This document shows positions 15,918-24,271 of a DNA stretch of 64,000 nt, one piece after another. Source of the stretch: Chryseobacterium sp. BLS98 (GTDB lineage Bacteria; Bacteroidota; Bacteroidia; Flavobacteriales; Weeksellaceae); the NCBI RefSeq assembly GCF_001045445.1, contig NZ_LFNF01000004.1:186001-250000 (forward strand). Direction: 5' to 3'. The notes below the pieces were generated by a model. It made no database searches. It was not told the origin of the DNA and saw nothing but the letters and a program-made list of their open reading frames with translations. A program made the position numbers and the translations under genes. Numbering within the stretch: the stretch's first letter is position 1; the number at the start of each line of letters is the position of its first letter.

Positions 15918-18758
15918 TTATTTTATTTCCGTATCCAGATTGACAGAGTTCAGCCTTAATGAATTGAGAATGACAGAAAGTGAACTGACACTCATTGCCG
16001 CTGCTGCAATCATGGGTGACAATAGTATTCCAAAGAAAGGATACAATAATCCTGCCGCTACCGGAATTCCCAGTACATTGTAAATAAATGCAAAGAACAG
16101 GTTTTCTTTGATGTTCTTAAGAAGCTTTTCACTGAGCAGCTTCGCTTTGGCTACGCCTAATATATCACCTTTTAATAATGTAATTTCTGCACTCTCCATG
16201 GCAACATCGGTCCCGGTTCCCATTGCAATTCCTACGTCAGACTGTGCCAAGGCAGGGGAGTCATTGATCCCGTCACCGGTCATGGCTACAATCTTACCCT
16301 GCTGCTGAAGTTTTTTTACTTCATTCAGTTTATCCTCAGGCAGGCAGCCTGCTTTATAATGTTTGATTCCTAATTCATCCGCAACTGCTTTTGCAGTATG
16401 TTCGTTATCTCCTGTCATCATGATCACATCAATTCCTTCATTCATCAGGCGCTGAACGGCTTTTCTGGAAGTTTCCTTAATTTTATCTGTAAAGCTGATA
16501 AACCCTAATACGGACTTATCTCGTGCAATGTAAGATATGGTATGTGCTTTCGACTGTACTTCTGCAGCTTTTTGTTTCAGATCATCGGGAACAGACATGT
16601 TATGCGAAGTAATAAGGCTTTCGTTTCCTAAGTAAACCATTTTTCCATTGATATTTCCCTGTACTCCTTTTCCTGAAACATTTTCGAATTGATCAACCTT
16701 TTGAGGGACTAAATTTTCTTCTTTTGCTTTTTTTATTACCGCATTGGATAATGGATGCTCAGAATTCTGATTCAGTGAAAATGCTATTTTCAGAATTTCT
16801 TCTCTGTTCGCGTTTCCTGATAGCTCAATATGTTCCACAGATGGTTTTCCTTCAGTTAAGGTTCCTGTTTTATCAGTAATCAGAACATTGATTTTATTCA
16901 TCTGTTCCAGCGCTTCGGCATTCTTAATCAGGATACCACTTTTGGCTCCTTTCCCGATTCCGACCATCAGGGACATGGGAGTTGCGAGGCCTAATGCACA
17001 CGGACATGCCACGATCAATACTGCAACGGCATTAACGAAGGCGAATAAGCTTCTTTTTCCTTCCGGCCCGAAAAACTGCCATAATATAAAGGTAAGCACA
17101 GCAATGAGGATCACAACCGGAACAAAAACCTTGGAAACCTTATCCGTCAGTTTCTGTATGGGTGCCCGGCTTCGGCTGGCTTCATTGACCATTTTGATGA
17201 TTTGCGAAAGAAGGGTTTCGTCGCCTACCTTTTCAGCTTTCATGATGAATACCTTATTTCCGTTGATGGTTCCTGAAGAAACTTTATCATCAATGTTTTT
17301 TTCTACAGGGACAGGTTCACCGGTGATCATGCTTTCATCGACCAGGGAATTCCCTTCTGTGATTTTTCCGTCAACCGGAATTTTTTCACCTGGTTTTACC
17401 TTAAGGAAATCTCCGATTTTTACCTGGGAAAGCAAAACTCTTTTTTCTTCCCCGTTTACGATAAGATTAGCTTCATCAGGAGAAAGATTCATGAGTTCTT
17501 TAATAGCATTTCCTGTTTTTTTGTGAGCGGCAGCCTCCATCAACTGTCCTAAAATTACAAGCGTTAAAATCACACAGACGGCTTCAAAATACAACGGGAT
17601 TTCATGATTGTGACCTCTGATTTCATGAGGAATGATATCCGGGAAAGCCAAAGCTGTAATACTGAAAATAAATGCTGCGGCAACGCCTAAAGCAATCAGG
17701 CTGAACATATTTAAATTCCATGTTTTAAATGAAACCCAGCCTCTTTTCAGCAGGAACCATCCTGAGTAAAACATTACCGGAAGTGTCAGGGCAAGCTCAA
17801 TAAACCCCTGTATTTTATGGGAAAAAGGGAAATTAATCAACATTCCGCCCATTGAAAGAATGAAGACAGGAACTGTAAAGAGAAGAGAAATAATAAATTT
17901 CCTTTTTAAAATATGGTATGTTTCATCTTCTTCATCATCTCCGGTGTCGGGCATTCTTACAAGGTCCATTCCACAGATCGGACAATCTCCGGGCTCGTCC
18001 CTAATGATCTCGGGATGCATGGGACAGGTATATTTTGCTGTTTTCTTTTCAGGATATTTTACAAGATCCATCCCGCAGACAGGACACCCTACATTGGAAT
18101 CATAGGTTTTGTCGCCCTCGCAGTACATTGGACAATAATATTTTCCGGCCATGTCATCTGTAACTTTCGGGGTTTCATGATGATGGCTGTGTTGATGGTT
18201 GTGAGAAGTCGCATTTTTAACAACATCTTCTGTGATTTCTTCCAGATGCATGTGGCAGACCGGACAGTCACCTTTTTCATCATAGACTTTATCTCCTTCA
18301 CAAAACATCGGGCAATAATATTTACCTATACTGTCTTTAAAATTTTCCGGAAGATGGGTTGATGAGTAAGCAGGCTTGTAGTTCGGATCTTTGGCTTGTT
18401 TTTCTTCGATGGGAACCAGATACATATTACAAACCGGGCACCTTTCGCCTTGTTTAAAGTATACTTTATCACCTTCGCATTCCATTGGGCAGTAATATAC
18501 GGAAGAAGGGGAAACCCTGTCCTGGGGTTTTACAAATGTAGTCTCAGGTTGGTTGGGTTCTTCCAGTCTGTATTTTCCTATTTCTTCCAAAGCTTTATTG
18601 AGAACTGAAAGCTGGATTTCGTTATCAGAAGTGACGGTAACTGTATTATTCTCCAGATTTACATCGGCTGTAACGCCTTCAATACTGTTGAGTTGCCCGG
18701 AAATTTTTTTCTGACAGCCGGAACATGTCATTCCGAGTATATTATATTGTCTGTTCAT
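15918..18758 (-). CDS. copper-translocating P1B-type ATPase with four extra heavy-metal-binding repeats
   Basis: A 946-residue inner-membrane pump that uses ATP to export Cu+ or a similar soft metal. From the N-terminus: an HMA domain with GMTCSGC (9-15); four CPM...CPxC-type heavy-metal-binding modules at about 88-114, 147-172, 207-232 and 243-267, with a His-rich linker [11 protein letters not shown] (about 185-195) between the second and third; eight membrane helices; the TGE actuator motif; transport motif CPC (585-587); phosphorylation site DKTGT (D629); HP motif in SEHPLSNAV; and [10 protein letters not shown]. The ATG at 18758 is preferred to 18788: it begins just before the HMA domain, has AAGG upstream, and leaves a near-consensus -7 element (18770-18777) outside the gene. 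The next gene upstream encodes a metal-domain AraC regulator. Confidence 0.93.
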   Translation of the reverse strand: MNRQYNILGMTCSGCQKKISGQLNSIEGVTADVNLENNTVTVTSDNEIQLSVLNKALEEIGKYRLEEPNQPETTFVKPQDRVSPSSVYYCPMECEGDKVYFKQGERCPVCNMYLVPIEEKQAKDPNYKPAYSSTHLPENFKDSIGKYYCPMFCEGDKVYDEKGDCPVCHMHLEEITEDVVKNATSHNHQHSHHHETPKVTDDMAGKYYCPMYCEGDKTYDSNVGCPVCGMDLVKYPEKKTAKYTCPMHPEIIRDEPGDCPICGMDLVRMPDTGDDEEDETYHILKRKFIISLLFTVPVFILSMGGMLINFPFSHKIQGFIELALTLPVMFYSGWFLLKRGWVSFKTWNLNMFSLIALGVAAAFIFSITALAFPDIIPHEIRGHNHEIPLYFEAVCVILTLVILGQLMEAAAHKKTGNAIKELMNLSPDEANLIVNGEEKRVLLSQVKIGDFLKVKPGEKIPVDGKITEGNSLVDESMITGEPVPVEKNIDDKVSSGTINGNKVFIMKAEKVGDETLLSQIIKMVNEASRSRAPIQKLTDKVSKVFVPVVILIAVLTFILWQFFGPEGKRSLFAFVNAVAVLIVACPCALGLATPMSLMVGIGKGAKSGILIKNAEALEQMNKINVLITDKTGTLTEGKPSVEHIELSGNANREEILKIAFSLNQNSEHPLSNAVIKKAKEENLVPQKVDQFENVSGKGVQGNINGKMVYLGNESLITSHNMSVPDDLKQKAAEVQSKAHTISYIARDKSVLGFISFTDKIKETSRKAVQRLMNEGIDVIMMTGDNEHTAKAVADELGIKHYKAGCLPEDKLNEVKKLQQQGKIVAMTGDGINDSPALAQSDVGIAMGTGTDVAMESAEITLLKGDILGVAKAKLLSEKLLKNIKENLFFAFIYNVLGIPVAAGLLYPFFGILLSPMIAAAAMSVSSLSVILNSLRLNSVNLDTEIK

Positions 18759-18844
18759 GATCCTTGAATTTATACTACAAATGTCCAAAATGAAGTGGTA
18801 AGACTGTTATAAATTTAAGGATAATAGTTATAGAATTTGGTTTT

Positions 18845-18962
18845 AGGGTTTTGAGTGGGTTTGAGGGTAGGAGTGTGGGAGGCTTTGAGAGTAGAAGAGC
18901 TTATAGTGTGTTATATTCAAACTCTAAAACGCTCTGACTCTCAAACTCAAACACTCAGAAAC
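18845..18962. repeat. imperfect inverted repeat of GTTTGAG-rich sequence
   Basis: The left half is rich in GTTTTGAG, GGTTTGAGGG and GAGTGTG; the right half (about 18930-18970) is rich in CTCAAACTCAAACACTC. They can pair imperfectly. The element fills most of the gap between the AraC-type gene and the copper ATPase gene and shows no coding frame. Confidence 0.4.
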
Positions 18963-19523
18963 TCAGAAACTGTCCAGGGTTTTTCTTTGATGATCCTTCA
19001 GTTTCTTGAATTCTGTAGGGGTAAATCCAGTGATATTCCTGAACTGGGAAGAAAGATGCTGAACACTTTTATAGCCAAGCTTTCCGGCGATTTCTGTGAG
19101 GGTGAATTCATTATAAAGAAGCAGCTCCTTTACTTTTTCAATTTTGTGAAGGATAAAGAATTGTTCCAATGTAATATTTTCGTTCTGGGAAAAGGTTTTG
19201 GAAAGAGAGCTGTAGTCTTTGTGGATTTTTGAGCTTAAAAATTCTGAAAGAAGGAAGTTTTCATCAATGTCCAGTTCACTGATTTTGATGATGATGATAT
19301 TTTTAATTTTATCAACAAGCTGATGCGCAGAGTCTTTTATTCTTTCAAAACCTGTGTCGAGCAGGCTCTTCTCTATAGCCGCCATCTTTTCTTCAGAAAC
19401 ATCTGCCTTGGTTTCTACTTCTCCCAATGTAACTGAGTGGATTGCTATTTCTTTCTCGCTGAATATTTTTTCCACTGCGGAAATACAGCGGTTGCAAACC
19501 ATATTTTTGATGAAGATTTTCAT
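18963..19523 (-). CDS. AraC family regulator with N-terminal HMA-like metal-binding domain
   Basis: A 186-residue protein joining two modules. Residues 1-65 (MKIFIKNMVCNRCISAVEK ... LLDTGFE) look like a small ferredoxin-fold heavy-metal-associated domain, with the metal motif MVCNRC (C10, C13). Residues about 83-175 form an AraC double helix-turn-helix (ITLEQFFILHKIEKVKELLL and LTEIAGKLGYKSVQHLSSQF, then FTPTEFKKL). It overlaps the upstream thioesterase gene by four bases (ATGA) and lies about 200 bp upstream of the copper ATPase gene on the same strand. The inference is a Cu+ sensor that binds metal through CxxC and controls the pump. Seen: the motifs and the position. Not shown: metal binding or target. 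Confidence 0.85.
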   Translation of the reverse strand: MKIFIKNMVCNRCISAVEKIFSEKEIAIHSVTLGEVETKADVSEEKMAAIEKSLLDTGFERIKDSAHQLVDKIKNIIIIKISELDIDENFLLSEFLSSKIHKDYSSLSKTFSQNENITLEQFFILHKIEKVKELLLYNEFTLTEIAGKLGYKSVQHLSSQFRNITGFTPTEFKKLKDHQRKTLDSF

Positions 19524-19912
19524 GGCTTGCTCAATCTGTCTTTTACAAATTCTATCTGTGTTTTCCCGTGTGGTGCAGGATTTCCTTCGCTGTCCAAATT
19601 CACCATTACGATCTTGTCTACCGTAATGATGGTCTGATGGGTCATTTTGTTTCTTACATCACATTTTAAAGTAATGGATGACGACCCGAAATGGGTGGCT
19701 TCAATCCCGATTTCTATAATATCTCCCTGTTTTGCGGAGCTTACAAAGTTGATCTCTGAAATAAATTTCGTCACTACTTTTGTATTTTCCAGCTGAATGA
19801 TTGCGTAAAGCGCCGCCTCTTCATCGATCCATTGTAAAAGTCTTCCTCCAAAAAGGGAATGGTTGGGGTTCAGGTCTTCAGGCTTTACCCATTTTCTGGT
19901 ATGATAGTTCAT
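19520..19912 (-). CDS. acyl-CoA thioesterase (hotdog fold)
   Basis: A 130-residue cytoplasmic protein of the YciA/Acot type hotdog thioesterases, which hydrolyse acyl-CoA to free acid and CoA. The signature HSLFGGRLLQWIDEEAALYA (residues 18-37) contains the catalytic acidic residue region, and VTKFISEINFVSSAKQGDII follows. The C-terminus is short, as in single-domain members. The stop codon overlaps the ATG of the AraC-type regulator (ATGA), so the two are co-transcribed, though no functional link to copper is apparent. Confidence 0.87.
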   Translation of the reverse strand: MNYHTRKWVKPEDLNPNHSLFGGRLLQWIDEEAALYAIIQLENTKVVTKFISEINFVSSAKQGDIIEIGIEATHFGSSSITLKCDVRNKMTHQTIITVDKIVMVNLDSEGNPAPHGKTQIEFVKDRLSKP

Positions 19913-20007
19913 GTTTTAATGATTTACCTGACAAATTTAAGGTTAAAAACCGGGTTTATCAAGAAAACAGCATTTACTGATCTGAAGAAAATGATTCATT
20001 TTCTCAA

Positions 20008-20418
20008 TCATATTCTTTTGGAGCGCATTGCTTTTACTTTTTTTATGCGATTATCCTTTAAGAAATGTTGATATTCTTTGCTTTCAACAGGGAAAATAGC
20101 CACTTTGCCATCCTGGTTGTTATGAATCCCAAATCCATATCGTTTGGCCAGTGGGGAAGATCTGAGGCAGGGCTGTCCTTTAGAGAAAAAATGCATCTTT
20201 GCCTGTTCTTTCTCATTTTCTGAAATGTCATTTTTCAGGGCATAGCATTCGAAAATAATATCATCGGAAGTATACCGGTAAGGGTTTTTAATGATCTGAT
20301 TATATTGAAGTTCCGCCAAAGTCTTTATTTTCTTTTCAGGCGGAGTTTCAGCACTGGAGACAGGGCAGTCATCGGCGACTTCAATGAAGGTATTGATATA
20401 ATTGGTAGTGTGTTTCAT
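20008..20418 (-). CDS. DUF6157 family protein
   Basis: A 136-residue cytoplasmic protein. The blocks HTTNYINTFIEVADDCPVSS (residues 3-22), NPYRYTSDDIIFECYA, FFSKGQPCLRSSPLAKRYG (about 77-95) and FGIHNNQDGKVAIFPVES match the pattern I associate with DUF6157. Function unknown. It is transcribed divergently from the RRM protein gene across a 335-bp AT-rich gap. Confidence 0.7.
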   Translation of the reverse strand: MKHTTNYINTFIEVADDCPVSSAETPPEKKIKTLAELQYNQIIKNPYRYTSDDIIFECYALKNDISENEKEQAKMHFFSKGQPCLRSSPLAKRYGFGIHNNQDGKVAIFPVESKEYQHFLKDNRIKKVKAMRSKRI

Positions 20419-20753
20419 ATATTTTATCCTGTTTTGATGTTAAATATTCCAGATATTAAGCGTTAAGAACCTTATTTTCTAATATTCTGCAAGATGATTT
20501 TATTATGTTAACTAACTTTAACTTTCTATGAAAATTAGTTTAATTATTGTTTTTCGATAATTAATTATTTATTAAAGATAAATTTTAACTTTGAATTCAT
20601 GGCAGCGTGATAAATGGCTTAAAAAAAACTTTGATTTATAATTTTTAATTGTATCTTGCATTCGTTTATATTTGGAATCAATATTTGTTCATTAATTTAT
20701 GTTGTTTTTCTCTTATATACCAAATTTTTATTAATTTATAATTTTTATTTAAA
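20419..20753. other. AT-rich gap between divergent genes, including the leader of the RRM gene
   Basis: This 335-bp stretch has no coding frame of note. It contains long A/T runs and the promoter element for the RRM protein at 20667. The last 75 bp form an extremely U-rich untranslated leader (many TTTAT/TTAAT units). I found no recognisable riboswitch fold. Confidence 0.5.
20667..20674 (+). promoter_or_regulatory. -7 promoter element for the RRM protein gene
   Basis: TATATTTG matches TAnnTTTG exactly, 79 bp before the ATG. A TTG at 20649-20651 is a possible but closely spaced -33 element. Confidence 0.45.
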
Positions 20754-21116
20754 ATGAACATTTTTGTTTCAAACATCAATTACGCAACTAAAGAGTATGA
20801 GTTGCACGATCTATTCGCAGAATTTGGTGATGTATCATCAGCTAAAATTGTTACAGACAGAGAAACTGGCCGTTCAAGAGGTTTCGGTTTTGTAGAAATG
20901 GGCGATGAAGAAGGAAAACAAGCTGTTGAAGCTCTTAACCAGAAAGAATTTAACGGAAAAACATTAAACGTATCTGAGGCTAAGCCAAGAGAAGAAAAAC
21001 CAAGAAGAAGCTTCGACAACAACAGAGGCGGTGGTTACGGAAACAACCGTGGTAACGGTGGTGGATACGGTGGTGGAAACAACCGTGGAGGTAACGGCGG
21101 CGGAAACCGTTGGTAA
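20754..21116 (+). CDS. glycine-rich RRM RNA-binding protein
   Basis: A 120-residue RNA-binding protein. One RRM occupies residues 1-78: RNP2 is IFVSNI (3-8) and RNP1 is RGFGFVEM (about 43-50). A tail of about 35 residues rich in Gly, Asn and Arg (GGGYGNNRGNGGG-type repeats) follows. Bacterial and plant proteins of this design act as cold-induced RNA chaperones; that role here is inferred. It has its own promoter, an AT-rich leader of about 75 nt and a strong terminator, so it is a single-gene, probably highly expressed unit. Confidence 0.92.
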   Translation: MNIFVSNINYATKEYELHDLFAEFGDVSSAKIVTDRETGRSRGFGFVEMGDEEGKQAVEALNQKEFNGKTLNVSEAKPREEKPRRSFDNNRGGGYGNNRGNGGGYGGGNNRGGNGGGNRW

Positions 21117-21124
21117 AAATATAA

Positions 21125-21148
21125 GGCGGCTTTCAAGCCGCTTTTTTT
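21125..21148 (+). terminator. Rho-independent terminator
   Basis: Stem GCGGCTT (21126-21132) / AAGCCGC (21135-21141) followed by seven T residues, just after the RRM gene. A second hairpin, AATTATCCCT (21155-21164) / AGGGATAATT (21182-21191), lies between it and the convergent DUF4153 gene. Confidence 0.88.
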
Positions 21149-21243
21149 ATGTACAATTATCCCTTCCTGATGTATTCGGGGAGGGATAATTATTTATTTT
21201 CTGCCAGGAACGATAGAGAGTTTGACTTAAATGCTTATTAAAT

Positions 21244-23034
21244 CTACTTTTCCCTGATCAGTAACAAAGCATTGTCATAAGATATATCCTTTCTTTTATT
21301 GTAAGGATTCTCTTCTTTTAAAATACTTGGGAAAATTATTTTGATGTGATATTTTCCAAGGTTACCTTCCATGGCAATCTCTTTCATCTTTGCGGTTCCT
21401 GCTTTGGTGGAAACACTTTCAAACAGCTTATTTATTGCAGGTCCGAAATCTATGGTTTCTTTTGAATTGAGAGTGACTTTTATTGTTTTTAAATCATTTG
21501 TTTTCTGTTGGGAATCTATCAGGAAGGTATCTCCATTCACTTCTTTTGATTCCCGCATGTCGTTGTTAAAATTAATTAAATACTGATATCCCTGGATATA
21601 AGCTATTTTCGTTTCAGATTCCAGGATAAGATTTTCATATACGGAGTTTTCCTGGGTTTTGCTGACATGGGAAAATGCCTCTTTAATAGTAGTGCCGACA
21701 GCCCAGGAATAAGGTTGTTCAAAGTCGTCTGCCAGAAGACTGCGCGTTTGTCCGGAAACCAGATTCAGCAGGAAGTCTTTTTGTTTTCTTTCTGCCAGAA
21801 AATAGAATTTATTGGCTAGTTCATCTACAAGCGTATCAGAAACTTTCTTTTGAAAATCTATTTTGCTGTTCACCAAAAGTTTATTTTCTTCAAGAAGTGT
21901 TATCAATTGATTTTTCTGGCTTCTTTTGGCAACACTGAAGGCATTGAAGTAAGGAAAGATTAGTGAAAATATACCAAATATGAATAAGCTCACAGGAATG
22001 AATTTTATACTCGCTTTTCTGCTGAATACGAAATAAACAACCACACTCAGTAACCATAGTGCCAGCAACAATACAAAGTATCTGGGCTCTGTATAACCGT
22101 ATTCCAGAATTCTTGTAAATATGGCTGTAAATAATAGAACCAGTAAAGGGATTATAGTGTAATAAAAAAGCTTGGAAAATATTTTGACCCAGGATTTTGC
22201 TTTCTCTTCCTTAAGCGGATAAACTAACAGTAAAGCAAGGATGCCCACAACGCTGTAAGCCAGGATCAGATAAGAAACCCATCCTCTCGGAAGTTCCCAG
22301 TTGATGATGATTTTAAATGAATAAAAGTAAAGGATGATCAGATAAATGAAAAGCAGGGGAATCAGGACGAACTGGGTAAAGAATTTAAGCACTACAGGAT
22401 AAGTTCCATCTTTTTCAAGATAACTCAGGCCGGTTTCATTAAAGAGCAGAAAAATAAAAGAACTCCCGAATATGGCTAATACATAGAAAGTATCAAGGTA
22501 AAGTTTGTCGTGGAAATTAAAATCAAACAGCTTATCAATTGCCAGAATTGCCAGTTCCACACCTCCTGTAAGAACACCTGTAAAAACGGCCGTCAGGAAA
22601 ATATTAACGAAAAGGTTTTTGTTATACTGCCAGAAACTAAGTTCTTTATTTTTTTCTAAAAATGCAATAAAAGAAACCAGTAAATGAAATAGCAGAAAGG
22701 CAATCGCTATAATAAAACCCTGAACTTCATTGAAATCCTTCCTATTTTCGGGTAAAATGAAATAGAATCCCACCAGTAAAGCAGTTCCAAGTACTTCCAG
22801 TAGTAATCTTTTCCCAATTCTTTGGGACAGAATTTTCAAAGCAAACATCAAAGAAATTCCAAGGCCGCAGCAAATCATAAATTTTGAATAGGTAAAGAAA
22901 GCTTCCTTATCATATTCTTTCTCCAACATGCATATTGCTCCGATAGAGGCGAGCAGACTCATTAATAAAACCATTGGATAGCGCAACAGTACATCCTGTG
23001 CCTTTCCAACTATTTCCCGGAATTTCGTTTTCAT
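21244..23034 (-). CDS. DUF4153 family membrane protein
   Basis: A 596-residue protein with about a dozen hydrophobic segments in residues 15-390, followed by a soluble C-terminal domain of about 200 residues. The layout and the segments WVSYLILAYSVVGILALLL and PRYFVLLLALWLL fit the DUF4153 family, whose function is unknown. The soluble part begins near AFSVAKRSQKNQLITLLEEN. It is the last gene of a likely operon, 17 bp after the BlaI-like gene, which itself follows a PAP2 phosphatase gene. Confidence 0.75.
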   Translation of the reverse strand: MKTKFREIVGKAQDVLLRYPMVLLMSLLASIGAICMLEKEYDKEAFFTYSKFMICCGLGISLMFALKILSQRIGKRLLLEVLGTALLVGFYFILPENRKDFNEVQGFIIAIAFLLFHLLVSFIAFLEKNKELSFWQYNKNLFVNIFLTAVFTGVLTGGVELAILAIDKLFDFNFHDKLYLDTFYVLAIFGSSFIFLLFNETGLSYLEKDGTYPVVLKFFTQFVLIPLLFIYLIILYFYSFKIIINWELPRGWVSYLILAYSVVGILALLLVYPLKEEKAKSWVKIFSKLFYYTIIPLLVLLFTAIFTRILEYGYTEPRYFVLLLALWLLSVVVYFVFSRKASIKFIPVSLFIFGIFSLIFPYFNAFSVAKRSQKNQLITLLEENKLLVNSKIDFQKKVSDTLVDELANKFYFLAERKQKDFLLNLVSGQTRSLLADDFEQPYSWAVGTTIKEAFSHVSKTQENSVYENLILESETKIAYIQGYQYLINFNNDMRESKEVNGDTFLIDSQQKTNDLKTIKVTLNSKETIDFGPAINKLFESVSTKAGTAKMKEIAMEGNLGKYHIKIIFPSILKEENPYNKRKDISYDNALLLIREK

Positions 23035-23051
23035 GATCTGCGTATTTGTGT

Positions 23052-23537
23052 TTAATCTTTTTTCTTTTTCTTCTTTTTGTCCTTATCTTTATCTTTTCCT
23101 TTGGCCTTTTTAGTCTTTTTAGGATTTAAAATCTCATCCGCATACTCAAATTTCGGTTCCTCAATCTTTGCCGGTACGATTTCAATTTTAAGGTCGAAAT
23201 AATTTTTCAGATCATCCTGGGATATCAGTTTTTCATTAAACAAAAGCTCAAGCATTTCCTTCCCCGAATCATTAAAAAAGTTGTGTGAAAGTTCTTTCAG
23301 TAGAAATTTTCTGTATTCTTCAGAAGGAACCACCACCGTGTACTTAAAGATTCTTCCTTCTTTTTGAGTCGTGATATAACCTTTTTCCACCAGGATTTTC
23401 AGATAAGTGGAAACGGTATTCTGGTGCGGCTTCGGTTCGGGATGCTGCTCCATGATGTCTTTAAGATAAAAAGATTCAAGCTTCCAGAACAGCTTCATAA
23501 AATTTTCCTCAGCAGCGGTAAGATGATTGATTTTCAT
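23052..23537 (-). CDS. BlaI/MecI/CopY family transcriptional regulator with lysine-rich tail
   Basis: A 161-residue protein whose N-terminal 80 residues form a BlaI-type winged helix (KINHLTAAEENFMKLFW at the start, then NTVSTYLKILVEKGYI and EGRIFKYTVVV). The middle part (residues 80-120) matches the dimerisation region, and the last 20 or so residues are almost only Lys and Asp (KGKDKDKDKKKKKKK). The ATG at 23537 is preferred to 23594, which would overlap the upstream PAP2 gene and add a hydrophobic stretch foreign to the family. No BlaR1/MecR1-type sensor peptidase gene is adjacent, which is the usual partner, so its signal is unknown. Confidence 0.85.
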   Translation of the reverse strand: MKINHLTAAEENFMKLFWKLESFYLKDIMEQHPEPKPHQNTVSTYLKILVEKGYITTQKEGRIFKYTVVVPSEEYRKFLLKELSHNFFNDSGKEMLELLFNEKLISQDDLKNYFDLKIEIVPAKIEEPKFEYADEILNPKKTKKAKGKDKDKDKKKKKKKD

Positions 23538-23544
23538 AGAATTC

Positions 23545-24147
23545 TTAATGTTGAAATTGTATATTGCAATAAAGATAAATAAAAGATACCACAAATGCTA
23601 TTCCGGCACCCATAAATACTTCCTTTACGGTATGTCTTTTTAGAATAATTCTTGTGATTCCCACCAAAGCGGCGATCCCAAGCCATACCAGCCCCGCCTT
23701 CCAGTCTAGAGAGAAAAAGAGTGCTGCAACAAATACATTAAAGGCTGTATGCATCGAGCTTTTAATAAAGAAATTGCTGATCTGCATGGTGAAAACAAGA
23801 ATCAGTATAAACAGCATAACGAGATCAATGTATCCGTTTCGGAAATAGTTAAAAACAAGATATATAACCACACAGGCGGCAATAAAAATATAAAGACTTT
23901 TCCTCTGAACCCTGTCAGAGACATCCATATTCGTATATCTACCTGTTTTTACATTCCATACCAACCATATCACAACCGGAAGGATGATCATTAATAATAA
24001 AGGCATAAAATAAAGAAGAGAATCTTTCAGTGAATATTCCCTTACACTCATATAGATGAAAAAAATTAATAAAGAAATAAGAGGATTGAAAAAATCTGAA
24101 ATGATTCTTGAAATTTTATGCACCAGTAAAGGCTGTTTTTCTTCCAT
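23545..24147 (-). CDS. PAP2 family phosphatase-like membrane protein
   Basis: A 200-residue polytopic membrane protein. The phosphatase core is visible as SSMHTAFN (about residues 129-136, the PSGH-like motif with its histidine) and TRIILKRHTVKEVFMGAG (about 164-181, the SRxxxxxH motif with arginine and histidine). Six hydrophobic segments surround these. Family members remove phosphate from lipid phosphates such as undecaprenyl pyrophosphate or phosphatidic acid; the first, lysine/arginine-containing motif is not clear here, so activity is less certain. It starts the PAP2-BlaI-DUF4153 unit and is divergent from pdhA. Confidence 0.78.
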   Translation of the reverse strand: MEEKQPLLVHKISRIISDFFNPLISLLIFFIYMSVREYSLKDSLLYFMPLLLMIILPVVIWLVWNVKTGRYTNMDVSDRVQRKSLYIFIAACVVIYLVFNYFRNGYIDLVMLFILILVFTMQISNFFIKSSMHTAFNVFVAALFFSLDWKAGLVWLGIAALVGITRIILKRHTVKEVFMGAGIAFVVSFIYLYCNIQFQH

Positions 24148-24227
24148 GTTTAAGTTTAAAATTCAAATATAACACTATAAGCAAAAAAACAATTAGTATG
24201 TATACGATAAAAACAAAGTTTTTTTTA

Positions 24228-24235
24228 TAATTTTG
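24228..24235 (+). promoter_or_regulatory. -7 promoter element for pdhA
   Basis: TAATTTTG matches TAnnTTTG exactly, 36 bp before the pdhA ATG. No clear -33 element. Confidence 0.5.
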
Positions 24236-24271
24236 CTCAAATATTCATCATAAAAAAGCAAGAGCTAGCAC

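Noticed and set aside
17913..18362. 149-residue open frame on the plus strand opposite the metal-binding repeats of the copper ATPase
   Set aside because: It arises from the repeated cysteine-rich codons of the ATPase read backwards and has no start signal or domain.
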